Notes under the pieces: model-generated
The model's input: only the letters and a program-made list of their open reading frames with translations
What the model was told of the DNA's origin: nothing
The model's database searches: none
Translations under genes and position numbers: made by a program
Source of the DNA: Hippopus hippopus
Lineage: Eukaryota; Mollusca; Bivalvia; Cardiida; Cardiidae
NCBI GenBank assembly: GCA_946811185.2
Contig: OX328101.1
Location: forward strand, 25,962,122-26,026,121
DNA length: 64,000 nucleotides
Direction: 5' to 3'
Shown here: positions 1 to 9,529 of the stretch, in pieces
How the letters are laid out: the number at the start of each line of letters is the position of its first letter
Position numbering within the stretch: position 1 is the stretch's first letter

Positions 1-497
1 CACCTCAAGGACCTTTTGTAGACAGTCTGAACAGAACATGCATTCTGATCTTCAATCTACACTGTCCAATAAGGAGATGTCTTCCTCCAAAAGTAGCTTT
101 TTAATAGCAAAATCTTAGTTTTCACTATAGGCTTGAAAGTTTCATTTCACTGATTTAGTGCCGAGCCCTGGTAGCTCAGTCGGTAGCGTGCAGACTTGAG
201 AACAGGGGGTCGTGGGTTCAATCCCCGGCTCGGCCAATTTCCTTCCGAGGATTGATGATAGTCATTGCGACAGGATTCATTCCTCTCCCACCGCTGATCA
301 TTGTTTCGACAATTGGTCATGTGGGAAAGCAGCCAGTGGCTTGGAAGGAAAAATTGTGCAGAGTACTGGTAAAAGAGACTCAAGGAAAGCATGGATAGAT
401 GCACTGGTCGCCGCGATATAACTGAAATAATGTTGAAAACGGCGTTAAACACCAAACAATCAATCAATCAATCACTGATTTAGCAGGAAAAGGTTAA
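1..497. repeat. TTAA palindromic MITE, family 2, cut by window edge and split by a SINE
   Basis: A degenerate stem half (CTGATCTTCAATCTACACTG near 46-65) and the family-2 flank GGCTTGAAAGTTTCATTTCA lead to a right end AGCAGGAAAAGGTTAA at 482-497. The same motifs occur in the complete copy at 8200-8409. The SINE at 159-471 interrupts it, so the MITE is older than the SINE. The left end is outside the window. Confidence 0.6.
159..471 (+). mobile_element. tRNA-derived SINE with 12-bp target duplication
   Basis: The head looks like a tRNA gene, with an A-box region TGGTAGCTCAGTCGGTAG and a B-box region GGGTTCAATCC. It is followed by a body of about 200 bp and a tail ending GGCGTTAAACACC and (CAAT)n. 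The direct repeat TCACTGATTTAG at 147-158 and 472-483 is the target-site duplication. Related copies lie at 939-1231, 7079-7443 (minus), 18881-19977 (minus, split) and 62583-62883. This is an RNA polymerase III type retroposon that needs a LINE partner, which is not seen here. It is not a functional tRNA because the 3' side does not close an acceptor stem. Confidence 0.9.
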
Positions 498-620
498 ATA
501 AGAAATGGAATATTGCAGACCTCGGTCAGACTGCACTTAGTTATAGAAATTATAGCTACACAAGATTTCTATGGCTGATAAATTCCACGGTTAGATCTGA
601 ACTTTTGGTACAATGAATTG

Positions 621-849
621 TTAACCCTTTACCACACAATCCCGATTTTTAACGACTCTGATAAAGAATCCTTTTGAAAACATTGTGGGAAAAGGAGAAA
701 ATGCTGGTAACCAGCATTTTCTCCTTTTCCCACAATGTTTTCTACCCATCCCAAAACAAATTTCAAATTTTCAGTCATTGTACTTTTGTCGTCTGCAAAT
801 ACTTTCAATTTGGACCAGTCTAAAATTTTGTCATTTGGTAAAGGGTTAA
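621..849 (+). mobile_element. TTAA palindromic MITE, family 1 (complete copy)
   Basis: This copy defines the family. TTAACCCTTTACCACACAAT is at the left end and TTTGGTAAAGGGTTAA at the right, giving terminal inverted repeats with TTAA at the outer edge. The centre (676-742) is a perfect 33-bp inverted repeat around a single A. The right third carries TTTTGTCGTCTGCAAAT. It is about 229 bp with no coding capacity. TTAA targets and CCC next to TTAA fit a piggyBac-like mobiliser, which is an inference because no such transposase is visible. Confidence 0.9.
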
Positions 850-938
850 ATTCATTGTTATTGTACATTAGTAGATTGTTGAATTGAAAACATATTTCTA
901 GTCAGTGGTACAGATGCAGTTATTTAAATTTCAAAGCT

Positions 939-1231
939 GCCAAGCCAATTAGTTCAGTAAATAATGTAAGAACTTGAAACTAGGGGTCAGTAGTTCAAAA
1001 TCAATGCTTGGCCAATTTCTTTAGGGGGATTGATGATAGTCATTGTGACAAGATTCATTTCTCCCTCCCTGCTGATCATTGTATCAAGAAGCCAGTTGCT
1101 TGTGAAAAATATTGTTGTGATGTTCTGGTAAGAAAAAACTCTCAGAAAGCATACAGGATAGGTGCATTGGCTGCCACAATATAACCGAGATAATGTTAAA
1201 AACAGCATTGAACACTGTACAATCAAACAAA
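939..1231 (+). mobile_element. SINE, diverged copy
   Basis: It has the body motifs of the SINE at 159 (GATTGATGATAGTCATTGTG, GATCATTGT, GCATACAGGATAGGTGCA) and the tail AACAGCATTGAACACTGTAC, but the tRNA-like head is badly decayed. Confidence 0.75.
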
Positions 1232-1374
1232 TTTCAAAGCAGTTTTTGTGAGATTATGTGGCAAAGAATGCTGACAGTGTAAATCCAAGATGAGACTGCA
1301 GTCTGGTCTTGATCTAAACACTCTGCATAAGCAATAATATCTGGGATCGTTGTTACAATGGTTAAGAATTTCCT

Positions 1375-1603
1375 TTAACTATTTACCACTTAAAAAAATA
1401 TTGGACTCTACCAAATTGAAAACAATTGCAGATGACAAACTGTATCTGGTTGAAATGGTGGATATTGTCTTTGAATGGACAGAAAACATTGTGGTAAAAG
1501 GAGAAAATGGTGGTAACCAGCATTTTTTCCTTTTCCCACAATGCTTTCAAAAGGCCTTTTCCTTAGGGTCAGTAAAATTCAAGACTAATTGGTAAAGAGT
1601 TAA
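1375..1603 (-). mobile_element. TTAA MITE, family 1, diverged
   Basis: Reverse orientation. TTAACTATTTACCACTT is on the left, GGTAAAGAGTTAA on the right, with a mostly intact central stem (GAAAACATTGTGG...CCCACAATG). Confidence 0.8.
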
Positions 1604-1677
1604 TCACAGCAATAGACTGTTGTTCTGTGGCAAGGCACCCTGAACTTCTTATACTTCATATTGTCTGTAAAGCACTA

Positions 1678-1890
1678 TTTATCCTTCACCACACAAAATA
1701 ATTTCACACTAGTCAAGTTCCAAAATTGCAGATGACACATCAAGTGTGGATTGAATTTTAGGGTTTGTATTTGAGAGGTCAAATAGTATTTTTGGAAAGT
1801 AAAAGGAAATATGATGGTCAGCAGCATTTTTTCCTCTTCCAACAATTTTTCAAAAGGCCTTTAATTTTTTCCTTAAAGTTATTAAAAGTC
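1678..1890 (-). repeat. TTAA MITE, family 1, degenerate
   Basis: It is recognised by CACACTAGTCAAGTTCC, TTGCAGATGACA and one side of the stem (AGCATTTTTTCCTCTTCC). The ends are decayed. Confidence 0.55.
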
Positions 1891-2024
1891 TGGATGTGTG
1901 ATACAAAACCAACGATAAAAAAAAATATTGAAAAACAGAATTTTTTGACAAAGTATTAATATCTCCGAATAATCCTGAACCAAGCAGTATGGAGTTGTAA
2001 CTCCTACAGAAAAAGACGGTAGAA

Positions 2025-2430
2025 AACATTGTGGAAAAGGGAAAAAATGCTTGTAACCAGCATTTTTTCCTTTTTCCACAATGTTTTCTATCCTTTTGTA
2101 AAACAAAATTCAACTTACTTACATTTATTTTGTTGTTTGCAAATGCTTCCAGTTTAGCTTTAACCCTTTATCAAACAATCCCTGGTTTTCAATTCCTGAG
2201 AAAGAAGCCTTCTGAAAACATTGTGGGAAAAGAAGAAAATGCTGGTAACCAGAATTTTCTCCTTTTCCCACAATGTTTTCTTCCTTCCCAAAACAAATTT
2301 CAATTTTTGAGTCACATTCATTTTGTCGTCTGCAAATGCTTCCAATTTGGACTAGTCTAAAATTTTGTCGTTTGGTAAAGAGTTAATTTCAATTTCAAGT
2401 CTTAAATTTTGTCCTTTGGTAAAGAGTTAT
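2025..2430 (+). mobile_element. Family 1 MITE with another copy inserted in it
   Basis: An older copy (stem at about 2022-2090) runs into GCTTCCAGTTTAGCTTTAA and is interrupted by a complete copy at 2160-2386, flanked by TTAA on both sides. The remainder of the older copy, ending TTTGGTAAAGAGTTA, follows at about 2387-2430. Confidence 0.7.
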
Positions 2431-2443
2431 AGTAAGGTCTTAC

Positions 2444-2507
2444 CTTGTGAATAAACAAAAGTTGCCAGTAACACAAATGCAAAGGCTGAAAGTATGTGAG
2501 GTGCCAT
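2444..2507 (-). CDS. First coding exon of a secreted-protein gene (signal peptide only)
   Basis: On the minus strand an ATG (2507-2505) opens a frame beginning MAPHILSAFAFVLLATFVYS and then Gln. It is a hydrophobic run followed by small polar residues, as in a cleavable signal peptide. The frame meets a consensus donor, CAAG|GTAAGACC, with the exon ending at 2444 after 21 codons plus one base. A TATA box lies about 80 bp upstream. Together these suggest the start of a gene transcribed leftward out of the window. No further exon could be found between 1 and 2443, so the mature product is unknown. The exon sits between MITEs and is not part of either repeat family. It could also be a remnant of a duplicated first exon. 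Confidence 0.55.
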
Positions 2508-2583
2508 TGCTGTCACACTAGTTTTGTGTGATAAACAAGAGAAACAAAAATCCGCTGTTTTTCCTGTGCTGTTGTTTTCTCAA

Positions 2584-2596
2584 CCTTTTATATAAG
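2584..2596 (-). promoter_or_regulatory. TATA box for the minus-strand secreted-protein gene
   Basis: The minus strand reads CTTATATAAAAGG, a strong TATA element about 80 bp upstream of the ATG at 2507. This would place the start site near 2555-2565 and leave a 5' UTR of about 50 nt. Confidence 0.5.
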
Positions 2597-2781
2597 CACA
2601 GATTTCTGATGAATTGAGATCTTTTGTTTTTATTAAGTGCCAAATATACATATTTTATCTGTACTGATTTAATTATGTGTTAAATAACCATGTCAAGACG
2701 CCATTGTTTGGTTCAATATTTGGCAATGTTGTTAACATGATTGTTGGAACTGATAAATCATTGTATCTGCGGGTTTGGCTT

Positions 2782-3011
2782 TTAACCTTTTTTTAAACAA
2801 TCCCATGTTTAAATAACCCAGAGAATAAAGGCTTTTGAAAACAATGTGGGAAAAGGAGAAAATGCTGGAAACCAGCATTTTCTCCTTTTTCCGCAATATT
2901 TACTACTCTCTCAAAGGCACTGATTCATCTTTTGAACCACATTTAATTTGTCGTCTGCAAATACTTTTTAATTTGGATTAGTCTAATATTTTGTCATCTG
3001 GTACTGGTTAA
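2782..3011 (+). mobile_element. TTAA MITE, family 1
   Basis: TTAACCTTTTTTAAACAATC at the left, GTCATCTGGTACTGGTTAA at the right, and a central stem with few mismatches. About 230 bp. Confidence 0.85.
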
Positions 3012-3118
3012 CTTACTGAATTGAATTTATCAAAAGAATAAATCAGTGTTTCAGACTAATCCATTGGTTTTCAATAAGTACAGCAGATCTGAAGTAACTG
3101 ACTTGGAATCAAAGAGAG

Positions 3119-3270
3119 TTAACCTTTTACAATGCGATCTCCAGTTTTATCAAACCTGAAGAAGACGGCTTTTGAAAATATAATGGGAAAAGGAGAAAAT
3201 TAAATACAAATGTCTATGTCCCTCCTGAAATACCGGTAACTCTTTTCAAAACCATTGTGGAAAAAGCAGC
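3119..3270 (+). repeat. TTAA MITE, family 1, fragment
   Basis: It keeps the left end TTAACCTTTTACAATGCGAT and the first arm (TTTTGAAAATATAATGGGAA). The second arm is replaced by unrelated sequence and the right end is missing. Confidence 0.6.
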
Positions 3271-3362
3271 GTTTGCCTCTCACAAGCTACGAGGGTTGTT
3301 CGATATGTAATGTGTATTGTACGATATCTCAGAAGCATTCGACTCAAATAGTGAAATGAACA

Positions 3363-3908
3363 TTACATCCCTTCAAAGTATTCTCCGCGGTTTGAAATAC
3401 ATAATTTCAATCTCTGAATCAATTTCTGAAATGCGTCACGGTACGCTGATTTAGGTAGACCTCTGAGGCACTGACTGATGGCTGAGCCAAGGGCTTGTCG
3501 GGACTCGTAACGACAACCAGATAAGAACTTTTTAAGTTTTGGAAAAAGGAAAAAGTCGCATGGGGCTAGATCTGGAGAGTATGGTGGGTGTGGCAAGACG
3601 GTAACCTTCTCCAACTTCAAAAATTGCTTCACAAGCTCAGATGTATGTGATGGAGCATTATCATGAAGTAGACGAACATGCCTAAATCCTGACACAGGGC
3701 GTAGTTTAAGATAATATTTCTTGACCTTTTTTAGTATAACATCTCGGTAATACCGACCTGTAACACTTTTGCCCTTCGGCACCGGAATTTGTACGGCTAT
3801 ACCATCACATGAGAAGAATATGCAATAAAGAACCTTCTTTGTGCTTATGCTTCTTTTGGCAACTACAGGCCTTCTACCGTGTTTAGTTAGCCATAATTTT
3901 TGTGGCAT
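3363..3908 (-). pseudogene. mariner transposase, C-terminal catalytic half
   Basis: The reading frame carries HDNAPSHT followed 34 residues later by the final Asp in SPDLAPCDFFLFP, the D34D spacing of mariner DDE/D transposases. It ends ...YFEGM then TAA close to the left terminal repeat. True transposase sequence starts near WLTKHGRR. The few residues before it come from the inserted element, so the in-frame Met at 3908 is fortuitous. Confidence 0.9.
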
Positions 3909-6012
3909 TTGTCGAAGACAATGCCACTATGAGATCAATAATAAATGTTCAATATTGAATTTTGAAGACCATGTATGGTATTTTGTCCAAAACCGAAGGA
4001 AGTAAACCCAATTAAACTCAATTTTTCAAGACAAATGAGTTTTTCAATAGCACTCAGATATATAATTGGAAATGGCGTATTGAAATAAACTGCAAAAGGC
4101 TGTCGATCGTGGAAATACTTCTTTTTGAGTAAAAATAGCTTCACCTCTTCATAGCCTTCTATTGGCGCAATGATATGCTCAAAATTTGTCTTCTGACCGC
4201 TTTGCTTCCGGGGTTGTTCGTTCCAAAACCAGTTCGTCTCTGGGCTTGTTCGTCCCATGATTGCACGCTACTCATTTGATTGTGCATGAATATTTACAGG
4301 AAGAAAACTTTATTGTAATGTTGGGAATTAGGTCCTGACGGCCAAAGATATCTCAAAATCATAGTATTCAGGTATAAACTTAATTGAATTCAATATATTT
4401 ACATGGCTTCTCTCTCTACCCATCGTGCATCCTTACGTCAAGGGACGTTACTCCTGACTACTCTTGAAAGATCAAAGGGAGACCACCAATACACAAATAA
4501 CGCAAACTTAGGCACCAGTAATCTCCCTTTAACCAAAGAGACGTATTAATTTGCTTAGGAGGTTGATTTTCAAGTTAATATTTAAATAATATTTCTCTTT
4601 TTTTTTTAGCTCACCTGAGCACGAAGTGCTAAGGTGAGGTATTGTGATCGGTCATTGTCCGGCGTCCATCTGTCCGTCTGTCCACAATTCCTTTAAACAT
4701 CTTCTCCTCCTAAACCGCTGGGCCAATCTTGGTGAAATTTGGCAGGGATGTTCCTTGGGTGAAGCTCTACCAAAGTTGTTCAAGAGATTGAATTCCACCC
4801 TTAACTCTGGTTGCTATGGCAACAGAAAGGAAAAAAATAGCAAAATCTTTGAAAATCTTCTTCTCTGACATTAGAAAGCGTAGAGCTTTGATATTTGGTA
4901 TGTAGCATCTCCTAGTAGACCTCTACCAAGTTTGTTCATATGATGCCCCTTGGGTTAAAACTGACCCCGCCCCGGGGGTCACAAGTTCGAACATAGGAAC
5001 AAAGAAAGAAAACTTTAAAATTCTTCTTCTCTGAAACTGGAAGGCATGGAGCTGTGATATTTGGCATCTAGCATCTCCTAGTGGACCTCTACCATTTTGT
5101 TCATATGATGCCCCTGGGGTCAAAACTGGCCCCACCCCAGGGATCACAATTTCGAACATAGGAACAAAGAAGGAAAACTTTAAAATTCTCCTTCCCTAAA
5201 ACTGGAAGGTGTGGAGCTTTGATATTTGGTATGTAGCAATTCCTAGTGGACCTCTACCAAGTTTGTTCAATGATGCCGCTGAGGTCAAAACTGGCCCTGC
5301 CCCGGGGGTCACAAGTTCGAACAAAGGAACAAAGAAGGAAAACTTTAAAATTCTTCTTTTCTAAAACTGGAAAGCATAGAGCTTTGTTATTTGGTATGTA
5401 GTGAACCTGTTCTAAGTTTGTTAGCCCACCTGAGCACAACGTGTTCAGTCAGTTCAAAATTGGGTCACCTGGGGTCATAAACTAGGTCTCAAGGTTAAAT
5501 TAAACTAATACTTTGTGGGCACTCTAGAGGCCATATTTTTTGCTCAATTAACTTGAAAATTGGTCAGAATGTTTGTCTTGATGAAATATTGGGTGAGTTT
5601 GGAATTGGGTTACCTGGGGTCATGAACTAGGTCACTTGGTCAAATTTAAGAAACACTTTGTGGGCACTCTAGAGGCCACATTTATTGCTGAATTAACTTG
5701 AAAACTGTTCAAAATGTTTGTCTTGATAAATGTTTTGACGAGTTCTAAATTGGGTCACATCGGGTGATAAATTAGGTCACTAGGTCAATTTCAGGAAATT
5801 CCTTGTGGACGCTCCAGAGGCCACATTTTAAGCTCAATTGACCAGACAATTGGTCAGAAATTGAATTACGCACGTGGAGTGAATTTCGCCTATTGACTCA
5901 GGTGAGCGATCCAGGGCCATCATGGCCCTCCTGTTTTCAAATTATTAATTCTACACAGTGGCTTCCTTGACAAATGCCACATCAGCGTTCTCAACGCTTT
6001 GATTTTATTTTG
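3898..6012. mobile_element. Insertion that splits the mariner transposase
   Basis: At about 3902-3933 the plus strand reads GTGGCATTTGTCGAAGACAA..., and the reverse complement of 5950-5981 reads GTGGCATTTGTCAAGGAAG.... These look like imperfect inverted ends of about 30 bp, each itself partly palindromic. Inside are unrecognised DNA (3934-4607, with a 107-codon frame I cannot assign) and the modular element at 4608-5936. A small hairpin (AGCGTT...AACGCT) at 5984-5998 lies just outside the right end, so the exact boundary is uncertain. Confidence 0.6.
4608..5936 (+). mobile_element. Modular repeat ending GGGCCATCATGGCCCTCCTGT
   Basis: It starts AGCTCACCTGAGC and ends CTCAGGTGAGCGA, then the palindrome AGGGCCATCATGGCCCT and CCTGTT. 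Inside are two sets of tandem modules: about four units of 170 bp (ATTTGG(C/T)AT...CCTCTACCAAGTTTGTTCA) and about three of 140 bp (GGGCACTCTAGAGGCCA...). The same 3' end occurs at 21345-21367 and, reversed, at 31612. A hairpin right at the 3' end and the lack of a clear target duplication recall Helitrons, but the expected CTRR end is not exact. Confidence 0.7.
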
Positions 6013-6567
6013 TTTCCAATTTTTCTTACTGGTTTGAAATAGTGAACCCATGTTTCGTCACCAGTAACAATGTTTGCAAATTGTCTTTGACTGAATTTGG
6101 GAAACATTTTGAGCAATTGCTTAGCGGTTTGTACTCGTACCTGTTTTTTGGTCATCTGTCAATATATGCGGTATCCATCTGGCAGAAATCTTTCGTACTT
6201 TCAAAATACCCTTCAAAATGAAATGCACCCGCGATAGTGATATGCCAACAGCGTTGGCAATATCACGAATCGTGTATCTACCATCACTTTCAATTATTTC
6301 CCTGACTTTTGAGACATTTGCCTTGCCTGTTACAGTCACAGGTCGGCCAGATTTTGCTGCATCTTTGACGGACTCTGTGCCAGTCAGAAATTTCTTTCTC
6401 CACCTACGAACTGTCTCATAAGATACCTTATCAGACCCATAAACTTCCCCCAATTCAGTAAAAATCTGCATTACCGAATGACCAAGTTTTGTGCGAACTT
6501 TTATATAAGCTCTAGTTTCTTTAATATTCTTTATCCGTTTTCCAACCATTTTTACAACAGTGGTCAA
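6013..6567 (-). pseudogene. mariner transposase, N-terminal half with frameshift
   Basis: From MVGKRIKNIKETRAYIKVRT the frame gives the paired helix-turn-helix region with WRKKFLTG and the GRP-type linker (SGRPVTVTG). The frame is lost after HILTDDQK, where one extra A in a six-A run (about 6147) shifts it. In the next frame it continues through TGDETWVHYF, which holds the first catalytic Asp, until the insertion interrupts it. Confidence 0.9.
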
Positions 6568-6840
6568 CGACTAGCTCTATTGAAATGACTATAAGTTTAA
6601 AACTATGTGGAGCTGAAGGCTCGTGTTTATACCATTGGAAAGGTATTGAATAGAGCTATTCAAGCGTATCATCATCCATGAAATTGTGCAAAGCGTTATC
6701 GCGCTGTGGTACAATACACATTACATATCGAACAGCCCTCGTATAATGCTCTGCTACCATATTTTTCATATTAGTCGGAAAAAAAACAACAATTTCCCTG
6801 CAATCAAATTTTACACTTTTGATTGTTTGTTTGTTGGCTT

Positions 6841-7057
6841 TTAACCTTTAAATAACCAAATGAACACTATGGACATTTGTAGTGTAGAATAACACAGGTC
6901 TACATAATTGCATAATTGTAAGTGCTTTTTGCCTGTAGTGTTTCAGCAAAGTGGACAGTGTAGATCAAGGATCAGGCTACACATTTTGTGCAGCCTGATC
7001 TTGATCTACACTGGCCACAAAAGCAACTGTAGTTGTGAAAGGTGCTTTCAGGGTTAA
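6841..7057. mobile_element. TTAA MITE, family 2
   Basis: TTAACCTTTAAATAACC at the left and GCTTTCAGGGTTAA at the right, with a central stem at about 6957-7014: GTGTAGATCAAGGATCAGGC pairs with GCCTGATCTTGATCTACAC. It is 217 bp and unrelated in sequence to family 1 except for the TTAACC(C/T)TT ends. Confidence 0.75.
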
Positions 7058-7078
7058 TGCTATTTTTAATATCATTTT

Positions 7079-7443
7079 AGTTATATCAAGATGGCCAGTG
7101 GACCTATCCATGAGTTCCTAGCACAAGAGACTTTTTTTTTTGACAAACTGTCCTATCTGTATAACGTAAGGTTTATCATGTATACAATATTATTTACCCG
7201 TAGGTTATATTGAAGTGTGTCACAAAAGGATTGCCTGTGGTTCCTGGAGGCTCTTTTAAATCACTGCTAACAACATCACTTTTTCCAAGCCACTGGCTGC
7301 TTTCCAACATGAACGTCTTCACAATAATGTCCAGTAGTCATTCCTGTCATATTCACTGTATAGGAATTGAAAAGAGTTCTGCCAAGCCAAAATTTGAACA
7401 CATAACCCCTGGATGACAAGAAAGTGATATTCTTAACTGAGCA
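7079..7443 (-). mobile_element. SINE, diverged copy
   Basis: On the minus strand the body motifs of the SINE at 159 can be followed (CCAAGCCACTGGCTGCTTTC read on plus; GGCCAGTGGACCTATCCATG near the tail). The head near 7395-7443 is decayed (plus strand TTTGAACACATAACCCCTGG). Confidence 0.65.
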
Positions 7444-7484
7444 AGTTTGGTTTTTCCTCTGTCATTTGTATAGTCTAAAATAGC

Positions 7485-7936
7485 CTATAAATCGAACAAT
7501 GTTCTGTTTTAACGACCCAGAATTGGAAAGCTTTTGAAAACATTGTAGGAAAAGGAAAAAAATGCTGGTAACCAGCATTTTCTCCTTTACCTACTATGTA
7601 TCCTACCCTTTCAAAGACAAACTATCATCACTTGAGCCATATTTGGTTTGTTGTCTGCAAAATGCCTTTAACCCTTTACCAAACAATCCTGTGTTTTCCT
7701 GACCCTTAGGAAGAGGCCTTTTGAAAACATTGTGAGAAAAGGAGAAACTGCTTGTAACCAGCATTTTCTCCTTTTCCCACAATGTTTTATACCCTTTCAG
7801 AGAACTTCATTTTATTAGTGCCACTTTCAGATGTGTTGCCTGCAGATGCTCTCAATTTTGCACAGTCTAAAATTTGTCGTTTGGGAAAAGGTTAAAATGA
7901 AACAGTCCGTAATTGTGTTGTTTGGTAAAGAATTAA
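7485..7936 (+). mobile_element. Family 1 MITE with a complete copy inserted (inner 7668-7895)
   Basis: The outer copy begins near 7485 and is interrupted after TTGTCTGCAAAATGCC by a complete copy at 7668-7895, bounded by TTAA on each side. It resumes with AATGAAACAGTCCGTAATTG and ends TTTGGTAAAGAATTAA at 7936. The inner copy has a nearly perfect stem (GAAAACATTGTGAGAAAAGG and partner). Confidence 0.8.
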
Positions 7937-8161
7937 CTCTTTACCACACAATAACGACTTTTAATGACCGTGAGAAAGAAACCTTTTGAAAACATTGTGG
8001 GAAAAGGAGAACATGCTGGAAACCAGCATGTTCTCCTTTTCCCACAATGTTTCCTACCCTATCAGAGAAAATTTGAACTATTTGAGGCACTTTGAAATTG
8101 TCATCTGCAAATGCTTTCAATTTGGACAAGGTTAAAATTTTGTCGTCTGGTAAAGAGTTAA
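7933..8161 (+). mobile_element. TTAA MITE, family 1, sharing its TTAA with its neighbour
   Basis: The left TTAA (7933-7936) is also the right TTAA of the preceding copy. The stem is intact, and a change from the family consensus (AAAATGC to AACATGC) in the left arm is matched in the right arm (GCATTTT to GCATGTT). Confidence 0.9.
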
Positions 8162-8199
8162 GGTTATGATTCTGTAGGGTAAAGATGGATTTTTTTCTG

Positions 8200-8409
8200 T
8201 TAACCCTTATCCTGCTAAATAAGTGAAATAAAACTTCAAACCGATAAAATAAGCCCAAATTTTGCTATTTCAAAGATATTTTTAGGGTAAGATATCTCCA
8301 TATTGGACAGTGCAGATCAAAGATCAGACTGCATGTTCTGTGCAGTCTGATCTTCATCTACACTGCCCGCAAAAGATCACTGAGCTGCACTTAGCAGCCA
8401 AAGGGTTAA
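8200..8409. mobile_element. TTAA MITE, family 2 (complete copy)
   Basis: TTAACCCTTATCCTGCTAAA at the left and TTAGCAGCCAAAGGGTTAA at the right. The central stem is AGATCAAAGATCAGACTGCA / TGCAGTCTGATCTTCATCT. Its right TTAA (8406-8409) doubles as the left TTAA of a family-1 copy. Confidence 0.85.
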
Positions 8410-8639
8410 CTCTCTTTTAAACGACAAAATTTTAGACTGGTCCAAACTGGGAGCTTTTACAGATTACAAACTAAATGTAGCACAAATTATGAACTTTGTT
8501 ATGGGAAGGGTAGAAAACATTGTGGGAAAAGGAGAAAATGCTGGTGACCAGCATTTTCTCTTTTTTCCACAATGTTTTCAAAAGTACTTTTCAATGGTGG
8601 GGGCGGTGTTAAGATTCGGAATTGTGTGATAAAGGGTTA
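8406..8639 (-). mobile_element. TTAA MITE, family 1
   Basis: Reverse orientation: TTAACTCTCTTTTAAACGAC at the left, TGTGTGATAAAGGGTTAA at the right, with the 33-bp stem nearly intact around GCTGGTGACCAGC. Confidence 0.88.
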
Positions 8640-8910
8640 AAATAAGGGCATTTAATGTGTCATGGGTTTTTGGCTACATTTCAGAAAGCCTTTAGATCAC
8701 TTGGGCACTGAATTTAAAAAAAAAGAAACAAACATTTCCATCAAAAAAAAAAAACAGGCAAATATAGCTATTTCCTTGTTGTTTTGGCCACAAAATGTAA
8801 CAAAGTAATGGACAGTTTAGATTCAAGATCAAACTTTAGGTAGTTTCTGGTGCAGTATGTTCTTGATCTACTTTGCCGGCAAAAAAGCAACTAAAGCTAG
8901 CTTCAGCGGT

Positions 8911-9141
8911 TTAACCTTTTACCACACAATCCCGAGTTTTAACAGCCCCCAACAATAAGGACTACTGAAAACATTGTTGAAAAAAGGAGAAAATGCTGGT
9001 AACCAGCATTTTCTCCTTTTTCCACAATGTTTCCTACCCTATCAAAGACAAATTTTATAATTTGTACAACATTTAATTTGTCATCTGCAAATGTTTTCAA
9101 CTAGAATCAGTCTAAAATTTTGTCATTTAGTAAAGAGTTAA
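8911..9141 (+). mobile_element. TTAA MITE, family 1
   Basis: TTAACCTTTTACCACACAAT to TTTAGTAAAGAGTTAA with a strong central stem. A decayed family-2 stem (AGATTCAAGATCAAACTT...TTCTTGATCTACTTTGCC) lies just upstream at 8815-8880 and ends at the same TTAA. Confidence 0.88.
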
Positions 9142-9152
9142 AGTTTGCCTTA

Positions 9153-9381
9153 TTAACTCTTTACCAAACAACATAATTTTAGACTAGTCCAAATTGGAAG
9201 CATTTGCAGACGACAAAATTAATGTGACTAAAAAATTGAAATTTGTTTCGGGAAGGGTAGAAAACATTGTGGGAAAAGGAGAAAATGCTAGTGACCAGCA
9301 TTTTCTCCTTTTCCCACAATGTTTTTAGAAGGCTTCTTTCTCAGGGTCGTGAAAACGCGGGATTGTTTGGTAAAGCGTTAA
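9153..9381 (-). mobile_element. TTAA MITE, family 1
   Basis: TTAACTCTTTACCAAACAAC to TTTGGTAAAGCGTTAA, central stem almost perfect. It is separated from the copy ending at 9141 by only about 12 bp. Confidence 0.9.
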
Positions 9382-9529
9382 ACATGTTGGGTCTGTTGTT
9401 TCGATTATCTGAGATCTGTTTGCCTTCTGTGATTTGAAGATTATTTTTGTAATTTAGATTTTTGAATTATGAGGGAGAAAATTTTGAAATACATTATAGT
9501 GCTTTCTTATCTTAGGGGTAGTGTTTATT

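Larger units (their letters stand above)
3290..6741 (-). mobile_element. mariner transposon with nested insertions
   Basis: Terminal inverted repeats of about 33 bp start CGAGGG(T/C)TGTTCGATATG at both ends (3290-3322 and 6709-6741) and are flanked by the TA duplication (3288-3289, 6742-6743). A minus-strand transposase is split into an N-terminal part (6567 to about 6013) and a C-terminal part (about 3895 to 3363). Between them lie about 2.1 kb of inserted DNA, itself carrying another element. Removing the insertion would leave about 1.3 kb, the usual mariner size. The element is dead. Confidence 0.92.

Noticed and set aside
164..235. Possible functional tRNA gene at the head of the SINE
   Set aside because: A and B boxes are present but the acceptor stem is not closed, it continues into a SINE body, and it is bounded by target duplications.
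629..868. Open frame containing VGKGENAGYQHFLLFPQCF, with look-alikes at 1350, 2031, 7941, 18285, 33991, 55980 and 60710
   Set aside because: All are translations of the MITE stem in either orientation. The shared peptide reflects the repeat, not a protein family.
3935..4258. 107-codon minus-strand frame as a host gene
   Set aside because: It lies inside DNA inserted into a mariner, has no recognisable domain and no splice context.
621..9381. CRISPR-like array, from regularly recurring palindromic sequences
   Set aside because: The repeated units are 200-230 bp MITEs with TTAA ends in both orientations. There are no short direct repeats with uniform spacers, and the DNA is from an animal.
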